From assembly GCF_000972385.1 (NCBI RefSeq), contig NZ_JXTE01000003.1, forward strand, positions 1-64,000: a stretch of 64,000 nucleotides of DNA, given 5' to 3'. A program made the position numbers and the translations under genes. The stretch's first letter is position 1. The number at the start of each line of letters is the position of its first letter. A model generated the notes under the pieces. The model did not search any database. It had not been told where the DNA came from and was given only the letters and a program-made list of their open reading frames with translations. Of the stretch, positions 27,159 through 35,247 are shown in pieces. Source of the stretch: Streptomyces sp. WM6386. GTDB lineage: Bacteria > Actinomycetota > Actinomycetes > Streptomycetales > Streptomycetaceae.

Positions 27159-28889
27159 ATGACCGACCAGGTACAGCCGGCGCAGGGCCCGGGAACGTCC
27201 GGGCCGGGGCCCGACGGAGCGGGATTCAGCTATCGAGGAGCCGAACAGGAACTGATCGTCGTCGCCCGTCCCGAGGCCCGGCTGCGTGCCCAGGCCGACG
27301 GTGTTCGGTCGGCGGCGGGCGCCGACGTCTCGGCCCTCAACATGTTCCTCAGCGACGAACAACTCGCTCTTGAACCGCTGTTCGGAAGCGAAGAAAGGTT
27401 GCAGCAGTCGGCCGTCCCGGACTCCGGGAACGTGCCCGACCTGGCGCTGTTCTACCAGGTGCGCGGCGACCGCAGCCGCGCCGAGGAACTGCGCTCGCGG
27501 ATCGCCGCGCTGCCGGGTATCGACACCGCGTACGTGAAGCCGGGCGCCGTACCGGCGGCCCTCAAGCAGGTCGGCGAGGAGAGCGGGCGACTGAAGGAAG
27601 GCGCCCCGGTCACACCGGACTTCAGCAGTCGGCAGGGCTATCTGCGGCCGACCCCCGAGGGGATCGACGCGCACTGGGCCTGGCAGCGGCCCGGCGGGAC
27701 CGGTCACGGCGTGACCGTGATCGACGTCGAGGGCTCCTGGCAGCTGGGCCATGAGGACCTGGCCGCCAAGCTGGCCGGTGTCGTCGTCGGCACCCCGCTG
27801 ACCGACATCGCCTGGCGCAACCACGGCACCGCCGTGATCGGCGTGATCGGCGGCGACCAGGGCGAACACGGCGTCACCGGCATCGTGCCGGAGGCGACCA
27901 CCGCTGCCGCGTCCTTCCAGGGCATCGGCACCGCGGCCGCGATCCACGCGGCGGCGGACCGGCTCGGCCCCGGTGACATCGTCCTCGTCGAACTCCACCG
28001 GCCCGGACCGCGGTCGGAGTTCGCCGAGCGCGACGACCAGCGCGGCTACGTCGCCCTGGAGTGGTGGCCGGACGACTTCGCGGCCGTCCGCTACGCCACC
28101 GCCAAGGGCGTCCTCGTCGTGGCGGCCGCCGGCAACGGCGGCGAGTCCCTCGACGACGCGGTCTACGAGCGCCGCCCCGACGAGTTCCCGGCGTGGTGGC
28201 GCAACCCGTTCAACCCGTCCAACCAGTCCTCCGGTGCCGTCCTGGTCGGCGCGGGCGCCCCGCCGCCCGGCACCCACGGCCGGGACCACGGACCGGACCG
28301 GTCACGGCTCGCGTTCTCCAACTACGGTGCCCGCGTGGACGCCCAGGGCTGGGGACGCGAGGTCACGACCACCGGCGGCTTCTGGGACAAGCCCGGTGAC
28401 CTGCAGGGCGGGCCCGAGGAGATCGCCTGGTACACGGACACGTTCTCCGGGACCTCCTCGGCCTCCCCGATGGTGGTCGGCGCTCTGGCCGCGCTGCAGG
28501 GCATGCTCAGGGCGGCCGCCCAGGCACCGATGTCCCCGGAGCGGGCCCGCGCGGTGCTGCGGGCGACCGGGGCCCCGCAGCAGGACGCGCCGGGCCGGCC
28601 CGCCTCCCAGCGGATCGGCAGCCGGCCCGACATCAAGGCGGCGGTGACCCATCTGCTGCCGCACGCGGTCGGCTCCGGCCAGGCCGAGCGGTACTGGGAC
28701 GAACTGGTGCCGTATCCACGCGAACTCCCGCCCAGGCTCCGGCTGTTCGTGGCCGGCGGCTGGCGGAACCTGAACCACCCGTCCCCCGAGATCCGCCAGG
28801 CGGTGCACTCCGCCTTCGCGGGGGGACGCCCCGACGTCCGCGTCTGGTACGCGGACGACGAGATCGTCGGGCTGGTCGTCACCGGCTGA
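27159..28889 (+). CDS. cytosolic subtilisin-like (S8) serine peptidase
   Basis: A 576-residue protein with no signal peptide. An N-terminal region of about 150 residues (starting with the segment SYRGAEQELIVVARPEARL) may act as propeptide or partner domain. The catalytic triad is readable: Asp189 in VTVIDVEGSW, His222 in WRNHGTAVIG, Ser433 in FSGTSSASP, with the oxyanion Asn in AAAGNGG. Residues 537-563 form a small C-terminal module that matches the end of the next gene's Gln-rich protein without gaps (12 of 27 identical). The two genes are 43 bp apart on the same strand. Intracellular location and the shared tail suggest the protease acts with, or on, its neighbour; this is inference. ATG at 27159 after AGGGAG. 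Confidence 0.85.
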   Translation: MTDQVQPAQGPGTSGPGPDGAGFSYRGAEQELIVVARPEARLRAQADGVRSAAGADVSALNMFLSDEQLALEPLFGSEERLQQSAVPDSGNVPDLALFYQVRGDRSRAEELRSRIAALPGIDTAYVKPGAVPAALKQVGEESGRLKEGAPVTPDFSSRQGYLRPTPEGIDAHWAWQRPGGTGHGVTVIDVEGSWQLGHEDLAAKLAGVVVGTPLTDIAWRNHGTAVIGVIGGDQGEHGVTGIVPEATTAAASFQGIGTAAAIHAAADRLGPGDIVLVELHRPGPRSEFAERDDQRGYVALEWWPDDFAAVRYATAKGVLVVAAAGNGGESLDDAVYERRPDEFPAWWRNPFNPSNQSSGAVLVGAGAPPPGTHGRDHGPDRSRLAFSNYGARVDAQGWGREVTTTGGFWDKPGDLQGGPEEIAWYTDTFSGTSSASPMVVGALAALQGMLRAAAQAPMSPERARAVLRATGAPQQDAPGRPASQRIGSRPDIKAAVTHLLPHAVGSGQAERYWDELVPYPRELPPRLRLFVAGGWRNLNHPSPEIRQAVHSAFAGGRPDVRVWYADDEIVGLVVTG

Positions 28890-28932
28890 CGGCCGGCACA
28901 TCCCCACCATCACAAGGGAAGGTGGCACCCGC

Positions 28933-29568
28933 ATGAGCACCACCCCGCAGATGAGCCAACTGGGACAACAGCAGGGACAGCAGTTCCCGAGCACCTCGCC
29001 GTACCAGCAGCAGCCGTTCGGCCAGCAGCAACAGCCGTTCGGGCAGCAGGGCTTCGGTCAGCAAGGCCAGCAGGGCTACGGCCAACAGGGCCAGCAGCAG
29101 CCGTTCGGCATGGGGGGCGGCTCGTTGGAGCAGCTCCAGCAGCTCGGCCAGCAGCAGCCCTTCCAGCAGCTGCTCCAGCAGCTCGGTCAGCAGCAGAGCC
29201 AACAGGGGCAGCAACAGGGCCAGCAGAGCCAGCAGCAGGACCAGCAGGCGCAGCAGATCGAGCAGCAGGTGCAGCAGCATCTCCAGCAGATCGTGCAGCA
29301 AGTGGTCCAGCAGGTCGCTCAGCAGGTCCAGGCACAGCCTCTGGCGGCCGGTGTGGCCAACGGCTTCATCGACATCATCCAGCCGCTCCAGGGCCAGCCG
29401 CGGCAGATCTTCCTGCGCATCAACAACCAGTTCCGGGTCCTCAACAACCCGATCCCGCAGATCCAGCAGCAGATCCAGGAGGCCTTCGCCTTCGGCCACC
29501 AGGTGATCGGCGTCTGGGACACCCAGTCCCCGAACGTGCTGCGCAGTGTCAGGATCCAGCGGCTCTGA
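28933..29568 (+). CDS. glutamine-rich low-complexity protein sharing a tail domain with the adjacent protease
   Basis: 211 residues, 79 of them Gln. Residues 1-60 repeat PFGQQ and GQQ units (prion-like, with Tyr/Phe/Gly); residues about 66-135 are Gln-Gln pairs alternating with Leu, Val or Ile (EQQVQQHLQQIVQQ), able to form amphipathic helices or coiled coils. From about residue 140 the composition becomes ordinary, and residues 169-195 (VLNNPIPQI ... EAFAFGHQVIGVW) align ungapped with the end of the upstream subtilase. No signal peptide or membrane segment. ATG at 28933 after AAGGGAAGGTGG. No known family is recognised; it may self-assemble and recruit the protease through the common domain. 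Confidence 0.75.
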   Translation: MSTTPQMSQLGQQQGQQFPSTSPYQQQPFGQQQQPFGQQGFGQQGQQGYGQQGQQQPFGMGGGSLEQLQQLGQQQPFQQLLQQLGQQQSQQGQQQGQQSQQQDQQAQQIEQQVQQHLQQIVQQVVQQVAQQVQAQPLAAGVANGFIDIIQPLQGQPRQIFLRINNQFRVLNNPIPQIQQQIQEAFAFGHQVIGVWDTQSPNVLRSVRIQRL

Positions 29569-29586
29569 ACCGCGTCTGACATGACA

Positions 29587-29619
29587 GAGGGCGCTTCCTC
29601 ACGTGGAGGAAGCGCCCTC
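29587..29619. terminator. terminator after the Gln-rich gene
   Basis: A perfect 14-bp inverted repeat (GAGGGCGCTTCCTC and its complement) with a 5-base loop, between the convergent Gln-rich gene and mshC. Confidence 0.85.
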
Positions 29620-29632
29620 GCCTATGTTCCGG

Positions 29633-30862
29633 TCAGAGCGCTACGCCCAGCAGCGCGTCCACAGTCCGCGACACGAGGCCGGGCGCACCCTCCTCCGTAC
29701 CACCCTGTTCCTGCTGCAGTGCCGCCCAGCGGTCCACGGCGGCCAGCGCGGTGGGGGCGTCGAGGTCGCCCGCGAGGGCCTCGCGGATCTCCTCGACGAG
29801 GGCGTCGGCGGACGGGCCGTCGGGCCGGGAGACGGCGGCACGCCACCGGCCGAGCCGGGCGACGGCGTCTTCGAGCACCTGGTCGGTCCACTCCCAGTCG
29901 GAGCGGTAGTGGTGGGCCAGCAGGGCGAGCCGGATCGCGACCGGGTCGACGCCGTCGTAGCGCAGCTTCGAGACGAAGACGAGGTTGCCCTTGGACTTGG
30001 ACATCTTCTCGCCGTGCAGGGCGACCATGCCGGCGTGGACGTACGCCTTGGCCATGGGGAACTCGCCGGTCAGCACCTGGGCGTGCGAGGCGCCCATCTC
30101 GTGGTGCGGGAAGGCGAGGTCGGAGCCGCCGCCCTGGACGTCGAAGCCCATGCCCAGGTGGTCGAGGGCGATGGCGACGCACTCGATGTGCCAGCCGGGC
30201 CGGCCGCGGCCCAGCGAGCCGCCGTCCCAGCTCGGCTCGCCCTCACGGGCGGCCAGCCACAGCATCGGGTCGAGCGGGTTCTTCTTGCCCGGACGGTCCG
30301 GGTCGCCGCCGCGCTCGGCGGACAGCAGCCGCATGGCGGCGGCGTCGAGGTTCGAGACCTTGCCGAAGTCCGGGTCGGACTCGACGGAGAAGTAGACGTC
30401 CCCTTCGAGCTCGTACGCGGCACCCGCGTCCCGCAGCCGTTCGACGAGCGGGACGATCCCGGGTATCGCCTCGACCGCGCCGATGTAGTGCTTCGGAGGC
30501 AGCATCCGCAGGGCGGTCATGTCCTCGCGGAAGAGGGTCGTCTCCTTCTCGGCGAGGGCGGCCCAGTCGACGCTGTCCCGCTCGGCGCGCTCCAGGAGCG
30601 GGTCGTCGATGTCGGTGACGTTCTGGACGTAGTGAACCTGCCGCTTGGTGTCGAGCCACACGCGCTGAACGAGGTCGAACGCGTTGTAGGTCGCCGCGTG
30701 TCCCATGTGGGTCGCGTCGTACGGCGTGATGCCGCAGACGTAGAGACGGGCGACAGGACCGGGGACAAGGGAGACCAAGCCACCGGTCGCGGTGTCGTGG
30801 ATCCTCAGGTCGCGGCCCTGACCAGGCAGGGCGGGGACCTCGGAAGCGGGCCAGGCATGCAT
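29633..30862 (-). CDS. mshC: cysteine:GlcN-inositol ligase (mycothiol biosynthesis)
   Basis: ATP-dependent ligation of L-cysteine to 1-O-(2-amino-2-deoxy-glucopyranosyl)-myo-inositol, the third committed step of mycothiol synthesis. It has 409 residues, right for MshC and shorter than cysteinyl-tRNA synthetase. Class I synthetase signatures are [15 protein letters not shown] (HIGH-type) and KMSKSKGN (KMSKS); zinc ligands lie in the Cys of [15 protein letters not shown] and FPHHEMG. The anticodon-binding domain is absent, separating it from CysS. The start at 30862 may be some codons long, but no better ribosome site is evident. Neighbours match the conserved actinomycete mshC region. Confidence 0.95.
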   Translation of the reverse strand: MHAWPASEVPALPGQGRDLRIHDTATGGLVSLVPGPVARLYVCGITPYDATHMGHAATYNAFDLVQRVWLDTKRQVHYVQNVTDIDDPLLERAERDSVDWAALAEKETTLFREDMTALRMLPPKHYIGAVEAIPGIVPLVERLRDAGAAYELEGDVYFSVESDPDFGKVSNLDAAAMRLLSAERGGDPDRPGKKNPLDPMLWLAAREGEPSWDGGSLGRGRPGWHIECVAIALDHLGMGFDVQGGGSDLAFPHHEMGASHAQVLTGEFPMAKAYVHAGMVALHGEKMSKSKGNLVFVSKLRYDGVDPVAIRLALLAHHYRSDWEWTDQVLEDAVARLGRWRAAVSRPDGPSADALVEEIREALAGDLDAPTALAAVDRWAALQQEQGGTEEGAPGLVSRTVDALLGVAL

Positions 30863-30973
30863 GTCATGAGCCTAACCGGACGGATGTTCCGTATACGAAC
30901 CGGACCGGGCCGGATGGCCGGTAAGGCGGTCTTGCGCGAAACGCTCCGCAGGGGTAACCGTGGCAAAACTGCC

Positions 30974-31020
30974 GGCCGGTGGGGGCTGGTCGCGCAGTTC
31001 CCCGCGCCCCTTCGGGGCGC
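30974..31020 (+). repeat. dispersed Streptomyces intergenic repeat, copy A
   Basis: Contains GGGGGCTGGTCGCGCAGTTC followed by CCCGCGCCCCTTCGGGGCGC, the second half able to fold as a hairpin. Two related copies occur at 39651-39684 (inverted, degenerate) and 62235-62280. All sit just past gene ends. Confidence 0.7.
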
Positions 31021-31038
31021 GATGCCACCGGTCTGCTC

Positions 31039-31848
31039 CTATACCGGCGGCCAGGGAATGGCCGGCCACTCCCCGCTCGGCTCCGGGTGCATTCCGGACG
31101 TCAGGAGGGCGTCGACACGCGCGCGTGTGGCGTCGAGTTCGGCCGGGGTGATCAGTGCGGCCAGCCGGGTGGCCAGCTCCCCCGTCAGGGCTTCCCTGAG
31201 GCCTTTGAGTACGTCGACGGCCTCGCCCGGCAGTGGCTCGCCCGCCCAGCCCCACAGCAGGGTGCGCAGTTTGTTCTCGGTGTTGAAGGTCACGCCGTGG
31301 TCGATGGCGTACAGGCGGTCCCCGGCCGGCAGCAGATGGCCGCCCTTGCGGTCCGCGTTGTTGATGACGGCGTCGAGCACGGCCAGCCGGCGCAGCCGCT
31401 CGTCGTCGGCGTGCACCAGCAACGCGGTCTTCCCGTCGCCGACCTCGGCGAACCCGATCGCCTTCCAGCCCGGCCCGGGCTCCTCCGTGTCGACGAGCGA
31501 CAGCAGCTCGGGGCCCGGCTCGGCCTCGATCCACAGCTGGACCATGCCCTCGCCGTAGGGCCCGTCCCGCAGCACGGTGGGCGGTACGAGCCCCCAGCCG
31601 GTCGCCTCGCAGACCTCGTACGCGGCGACCTCGCGCTGGGCGAGGGTGCCGTCGGGGAAGTCCCACAGGGGGCGCTCACCGCGTACGGGCTTGTAGACGC
31701 ACGTGGCCTCCTGCCCCTCGTAGGAGACGGCGCAGTACAGCACCGCGTTGGAGGCCTCGCGGATCTGTCCACGCACCGTCAGCTCACCTCGGGTGAGCAG
31801 CTCTGCCGTGGTCACGCTCCGCGGCGGTATCCGTTCTGGCGCGGACAT
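31039..31848 (-). CDS. SCO1664/TIGR03843-type protein with kinase-like (PI3/4K/HipA-related) fold
   Basis: About 269 residues. A kinase-like core is suggested by VYKPVRGERPLWDFPDG (Lys-containing strand), LRRLAVLDAVINNADRKGGHLL (catalytic-loop-like N-N-A-D-R-K) and LYAIDHGVTFN (metal Asp). The family is restricted to actinobacteria and travels with mshC and DUF3090; no substrate is known to me. The ATG at 31848 is preferred over one at 31890 because it matches the conserved start. It overlaps the end of the DUF3090 gene by 37 bp, showing a co-translated pair. Confidence 0.7.
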   Translation of the reverse strand: MSAPERIPPRSVTTAELLTRGELTVRGQIREASNAVLYCAVSYEGQEATCVYKPVRGERPLWDFPDGTLAQREVAAYEVCEATGWGLVPPTVLRDGPYGEGMVQLWIEAEPGPELLSLVDTEEPGPGWKAIGFAEVGDGKTALLVHADDERLRRLAVLDAVINNADRKGGHLLPAGDRLYAIDHGVTFNTENKLRTLLWGWAGEPLPGEAVDVLKGLREALTGELATRLAALITPAELDATRARVDALLTSGMHPEPSGEWPAIPWPPV

Positions 31849-32402
31849 ACGTGTCCTTCCGGGTCGAGCGGGAGACTGCACAGCGGACACGGCGGCCGCC
31901 CGGCGTTGACGACGTCCAGGGCACGCTTGGCGAAGGCTCTCGCCTGCGCGCCGGTGAGCCGGACCCGCAGCATCGGGGGGCCGTTCTCCTCGTCCTGGAG
32001 GAGCCGCTCCTCGGCCTCGGCGAGGTCCTCCTCGGAGTCGGCGTCGAGCTCCACGAGGGCCTGCGCCTCGACGATCATGCGCTGCTCCTCGCCGTCCCAG
32101 GCGAGCGCCATGGTGCCGACGCGGAACTCCTCCTCGACGGGGGTGTCCAGCGGGGCGGCGTCGGACACCTCGGTGGGTGCCATGGCCGGAACGGAGGCGC
32201 TGCCGCCGCTGCGGCGCACGACCTCGTCCAGCAGCTCGTCCATCCGTTCGGCGAGCGCGGCGACCTGGGTCTTCTCCAGGGCCACGCTGGTCACCCGGGG
32301 GCCGGCGGAGGCCTGGAGGAAGAACGTACGGCGCCCGGGCAGTCCGACCGTGCCGGCCACGAAACGCTCCGGTGGGTCATAGAGGAACACCTGACGGGAC
32401 AC
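31812..32402 (-). CDS. DUF3090 family protein
   Basis: A 196-residue protein starting MSRQVFLYDPPERFVAGTVG, a strongly conserved actinobacterial family. The C terminus carries a zinc-ribbon-like PCPLCSLPLDPEGHVCPR. The middle region is acidic. GTG start at 32402. It is coupled to the kinase-fold gene downstream (37-bp overlap) and lies 67 bp after the phosphatase gene. Function unknown; co-conservation with the kinase-fold partner suggests they act together. Confidence 0.75.
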   Translation of the reverse strand: MSRQVFLYDPPERFVAGTVGLPGRRTFFLQASAGPRVTSVALEKTQVAALAERMDELLDEVVRRSGGSASVPAMAPTEVSDAAPLDTPVEEEFRVGTMALAWDGEEQRMIVEAQALVELDADSEEDLAEAEERLLQDEENGPPMLRVRLTGAQARAFAKRALDVVNAGRPPCPLCSLPLDPEGHVCPRQNGYRRGA

Positions 32403-32469
32403 GTCCTATCTCCATTGGAATCGTGAGTACGGCGCTGCTTCGACCGCTTCACCCTACTGCGCCCGACGA

Positions 32470-33156
32470 TCACGGTGCGCCCGCACCACCACCGACCGTG
32501 GCATCGCCGGCGGGAGGCTCCTCGCGGGGTGCGAGCGAGGCGAAATCACCGGTGTCGCCGAGGCGCACGAGAAACGGCCGCAGACGGGTGTAACGGATCG
32601 CCGTGATGGAACACGGTTCTACGGAGATCCGCTGGAAGAGGTCGAGATGGAGTCCGAGCGCGTCCGCGACGAGCGACTTGATGATGTCGCCGTGCGAGCA
32701 CATGAGATAGGCGGCGTCGTCGCCGTGGTCGCGCTCCACGCGCGCGTTCCACTCGCGTACGGCCTCGGCGGCGCGGGTCTGCATCGCGCGCATCGACTCG
32801 CCGCCGGGGAACGCGGCCGCCGACGGGTGGGCCTGCACGACCTGCATCAGCGGCTCGTCCATGAGTTCGGCGAGTTTGCGGCCGGACCAGTCGCCGTAGT
32901 GGCACTCGCCGATCCGCTCGTCGGTGTGCGGGTTCAGCTCGGGACGGGCGTCGAGGAGCGGCTGAATCGTTTCCTGGCAGCGCTGCAGCGGGCTGCTGAC
33001 GACCTCGGAGATCGGCAGCCCGGCGAGCCGTCCGGGCAGCGCGGCGGCCTGCGCGGCCCCGCGCTCGTCCAGGGCGACCCCGGGCGTCCAGCCGGCGAGC
33101 AGTCCCTCGGTGTTGGCGGTGGATCGTCCGTGGCGGACGAGGATCAACGTGGGCAT
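32470..33156 (-). CDS. histidine phosphatase family protein
   Basis: A 228-residue phosphoglycerate-mutase-fold phosphatase. The catalytic motif LVRHGRSTAN at the N terminus and the second His in YLMCSHGDIIKSLVADAL are both present, as is the ECHYGDWSG acid/base segment. Actinobacterial members sit in this same gene string (mshC-kinase fold-DUF3090-phosphatase). Substrate unknown. ATG at 33156; first gene of a likely four-gene minus-strand unit reaching to mshC. Confidence 0.85.
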   Translation of the reverse strand: MPTLILVRHGRSTANTEGLLAGWTPGVALDERGAAQAAALPGRLAGLPISEVVSSPLQRCQETIQPLLDARPELNPHTDERIGECHYGDWSGRKLAELMDEPLMQVVQAHPSAAAFPGGESMRAMQTRAAEAVREWNARVERDHGDDAAYLMCSHGDIIKSLVADALGLHLDLFQRISVEPCSITAIRYTRLRPFLVRLGDTGDFASLAPREEPPAGDATVGGGAGAP

Positions 33157-33218
33157 GCGGCCCAGCGTAGGCGTACGCGCGCGTGCGGCGGATTGCGAGC
33201 GACGGGAGAATACGCAGC

Positions 33219-34214
33219 GTGATCGTCGACTGTGCCATCTACCGGGACGGGCACCGCAGCGAGGGCCCCGAGGACCTGTCCGACGCCCTGGACGAGGCGC
33301 GGGCCGCGGGCGGGTTCGTCTGGATCGGGCTGCACGAGCCCTCGGAGCGGGAGTTCGACCTCGTCACCCAGGAGTTCGGGCTGCACCCGCTGGCGGTCGA
33401 GGACGCCCTCAAGGCCCACCAGCGGCCCAAGCTGGAGGTCTACGACGACTCGCTCTTCCTCGTCCTCAAGCCCGTCGTGTACGAGCCGGAGAGCGACAGG
33501 GTCTCCACCGGCGAGGTCATGCTCTTCATCGGCGACGCCTTCGTGGTGACCGTCCGGCATGGCGAGGGCTCGCCGCTCAAGGCGGTGCGACAGCGCCTGG
33601 AGCAGGAGCCGAAGCTGCTCGGCAAGGGCCCCACGGCCGTGCTGTACGCGGTCTCGGACGCCGTCGTCGACCACTACCTGGACGTGGCGACGGAGCTCCA
33701 GACCGACCTGGAGGAGTTGGAGGCGGAGGTCTTCTCGCCGGACGGCGGCGGTTCGCGCCACACGGCGTCGCGGATCTACACCTTCAAGCGGCAGATCCTG
33801 GAGTTCCGCCGGGCGACCGGCCCGCTGGCGCTGCCGCTGACCCGGCTGGCCGCCGTCGGCCAGTTCGGCTCGGGCGTGCCGTTCGTCAACGAGAAGGCGC
33901 GGCCCTTCTTCCGGGACGTCAACGACCACCTCACGCGCGTGAACGAGTCCGTGGAGGGCCTTGACCGGCTGGTGTCGGACATCCTCTCCGCGCATCTCGC
34001 ACAGATGAGCGTCCGTCAGAACGACGACATGCGGAAGATCTCCGCTTGGGCGGCCATGGCCGCGGTCCCCACGATGATCGCGGGGATCTACGGCATGAAC
34101 TTCGAGCACATGCCGGAGCTCCACTGGGTGTGGTCGTATCCGGCGGTGATCGCGCTCATGGCCGCCCTGGAGGTGCTGCTGTACCGGCTGTTCAAGAGCA
34201 GGGGCTGGCTGTAG
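33219..34214 (+). CDS. corA: CorA family magnesium/cobalt transporter
   Basis: A 331-residue divalent cation channel. A long soluble N-terminal domain with coiled-coil helices precedes two C-terminal membrane helices; the signature YGMNFEHMPEL (the GMN motif) stands between them near the end. GTG at 33219 is chosen after GGGAG; another GTG at 33183 is in frame. Monocistronic and divergent from the phosphatase gene. Confidence 0.9.
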   Translation: MIVDCAIYRDGHRSEGPEDLSDALDEARAAGGFVWIGLHEPSEREFDLVTQEFGLHPLAVEDALKAHQRPKLEVYDDSLFLVLKPVVYEPESDRVSTGEVMLFIGDAFVVTVRHGEGSPLKAVRQRLEQEPKLLGKGPTAVLYAVSDAVVDHYLDVATELQTDLEELEAEVFSPDGGGSRHTASRIYTFKRQILEFRRATGPLALPLTRLAAVGQFGSGVPFVNEKARPFFRDVNDHLTRVNESVEGLDRLVSDILSAHLAQMSVRQNDDMRKISAWAAMAAVPTMIAGIYGMNFEHMPELHWVWSYPAVIALMAALEVLLYRLFKSRGWL

Positions 34215-34223
34215 CGCCGCGGC

Positions 34224-35012
34224 TCAGGCGACCTCGGGGGCCGGGGTCGCCGGTCCGCCGAGGGCGTCGCGCCGCTCCGGCATCCGCAAGGAGACCATCC
34301 GGCGCCAGCCCGCGACGCGTTCGTACGCGTACACGGCGTGGATGCCCGCCGCGAGGACGGCCGACTTCGCCGTCGGCCAGCCCAGGATGCGGCCCATGTG
34401 GGCCATGACCGCGAGGCTGACGTCCCGGTAGACGCGGATCTCGGCGAGCGCGCACTCCCGAAGGGTCCGCTGGATGTCCCGGCCGTGCCCCGCGGAGGCG
34501 AAGCGCAGCAACTCCTCGTGGCAGTAGGCGAGGTGGTTGTCCTCGTCGTTGGAGATCATCTTCACGGCGCGGCCGAGGTCGGGATGGTCGGCGAAGTGCT
34601 TGCGCAGCAGTTCCATCTGCTCGGAGGCACGCTGCTCGGTGACGCGGCTGTGGGCGAGGTAGGTCACGATGTCCTGCACGGTCAGTGTCCGGTCGGCCCT
34701 GAGCTTCTCGTGGGCGAGACCGATGCCACTGTGCTCCAGGAGCATGGTGTAGTCGGTGTCGGGCGGTACGGGAACAGGCTCGAGGCCGCGCTTCTTCATC
34801 AGGGCGTCGAAGATCCGCCCGTGCTTGTCCTCGTCCGCGCCGTGCCGGGCGATCTTGGGGGCGAGGGCGCGCTCGCCGTCCGGGACGAGCGCGGCGATGC
34901 GGGCGTTCTCCCAGCCGCCCTGCGACTCTCCGCCGGCCGCGATGGAGCAGAACAAGCGGAAGGACTCGTCGTTGTCGATGATCTCCTGGAACAGACTCTT
35001 GGCCGAAAGCAT
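34224..35012 (-). CDS. ferritin-like domain protein
   Basis: A 262-residue helical protein with a probable di-iron site. Carboxylate/His motifs appear as ADEDKHGRIFDAL and NDEDNHLAYCHEEL, spaced as two ExxH pairs in a four-helix bundle. The ATG at 35012 follows AGAGAGGTG; longer in-frame starts upstream encode a segment without family character. It converges on corA with 9 bp between. Function unknown; rubrerythrin-like or tRNA-hydroxylase-like roles are possible. Confidence 0.7.
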   Translation of the reverse strand: MLSAKSLFQEIIDNDESFRLFCSIAAGGESQGGWENARIAALVPDGERALAPKIARHGADEDKHGRIFDALMKKRGLEPVPVPPDTDYTMLLEHSGIGLAHEKLRADRTLTVQDIVTYLAHSRVTEQRASEQMELLRKHFADHPDLGRAVKMISNDEDNHLAYCHEELLRFASAGHGRDIQRTLRECALAEIRVYRDVSLAVMAHMGRILGWPTAKSAVLAAGIHAVYAYERVAGWRRMVSLRMPERRDALGGPATPAPEVA

Positions 35013-35178
35013 CGTGGGCACCTCTCTGCGGGACTCCGCGGCATTCCGCAAAGAACGAGTCAAATGCGGCGCGAGAGGTGCTGCAACAGCTGTGTCGGAC
35101 AACTCCGCCAAAAGGAGGACCCCGGGAGTCACGACAGGGGCGTAACCACACGGGCGCCGGCGCGTTGTTCTGCGTGAC

Positions 35179-35217
35179 GGCCGTGGCGGGGAAGACCCCC
35201 GAGCCCCCACCACGGCC
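35179..35217. terminator. terminator after the LLM oxidoreductase
   Basis: Inverted repeat GGCCGTGGCGGGG / CCCCACCACGGCC with one mismatch and a 13-base loop, 31 bp past the stop of the minus-strand oxidoreductase gene. Confidence 0.6.
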
Positions 35218-35247
35218 GCAGAAACCTCCGGCGGTTGCGGCGCGTGT

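Noticed and set aside
28879..29499. Leucine-rich open frame on the minus strand
   Set aside because: It is the reverse reading of CAG/CAA repeats in the Gln-rich gene; the plus frame has a ribosome site and an ordinary conserved tail.
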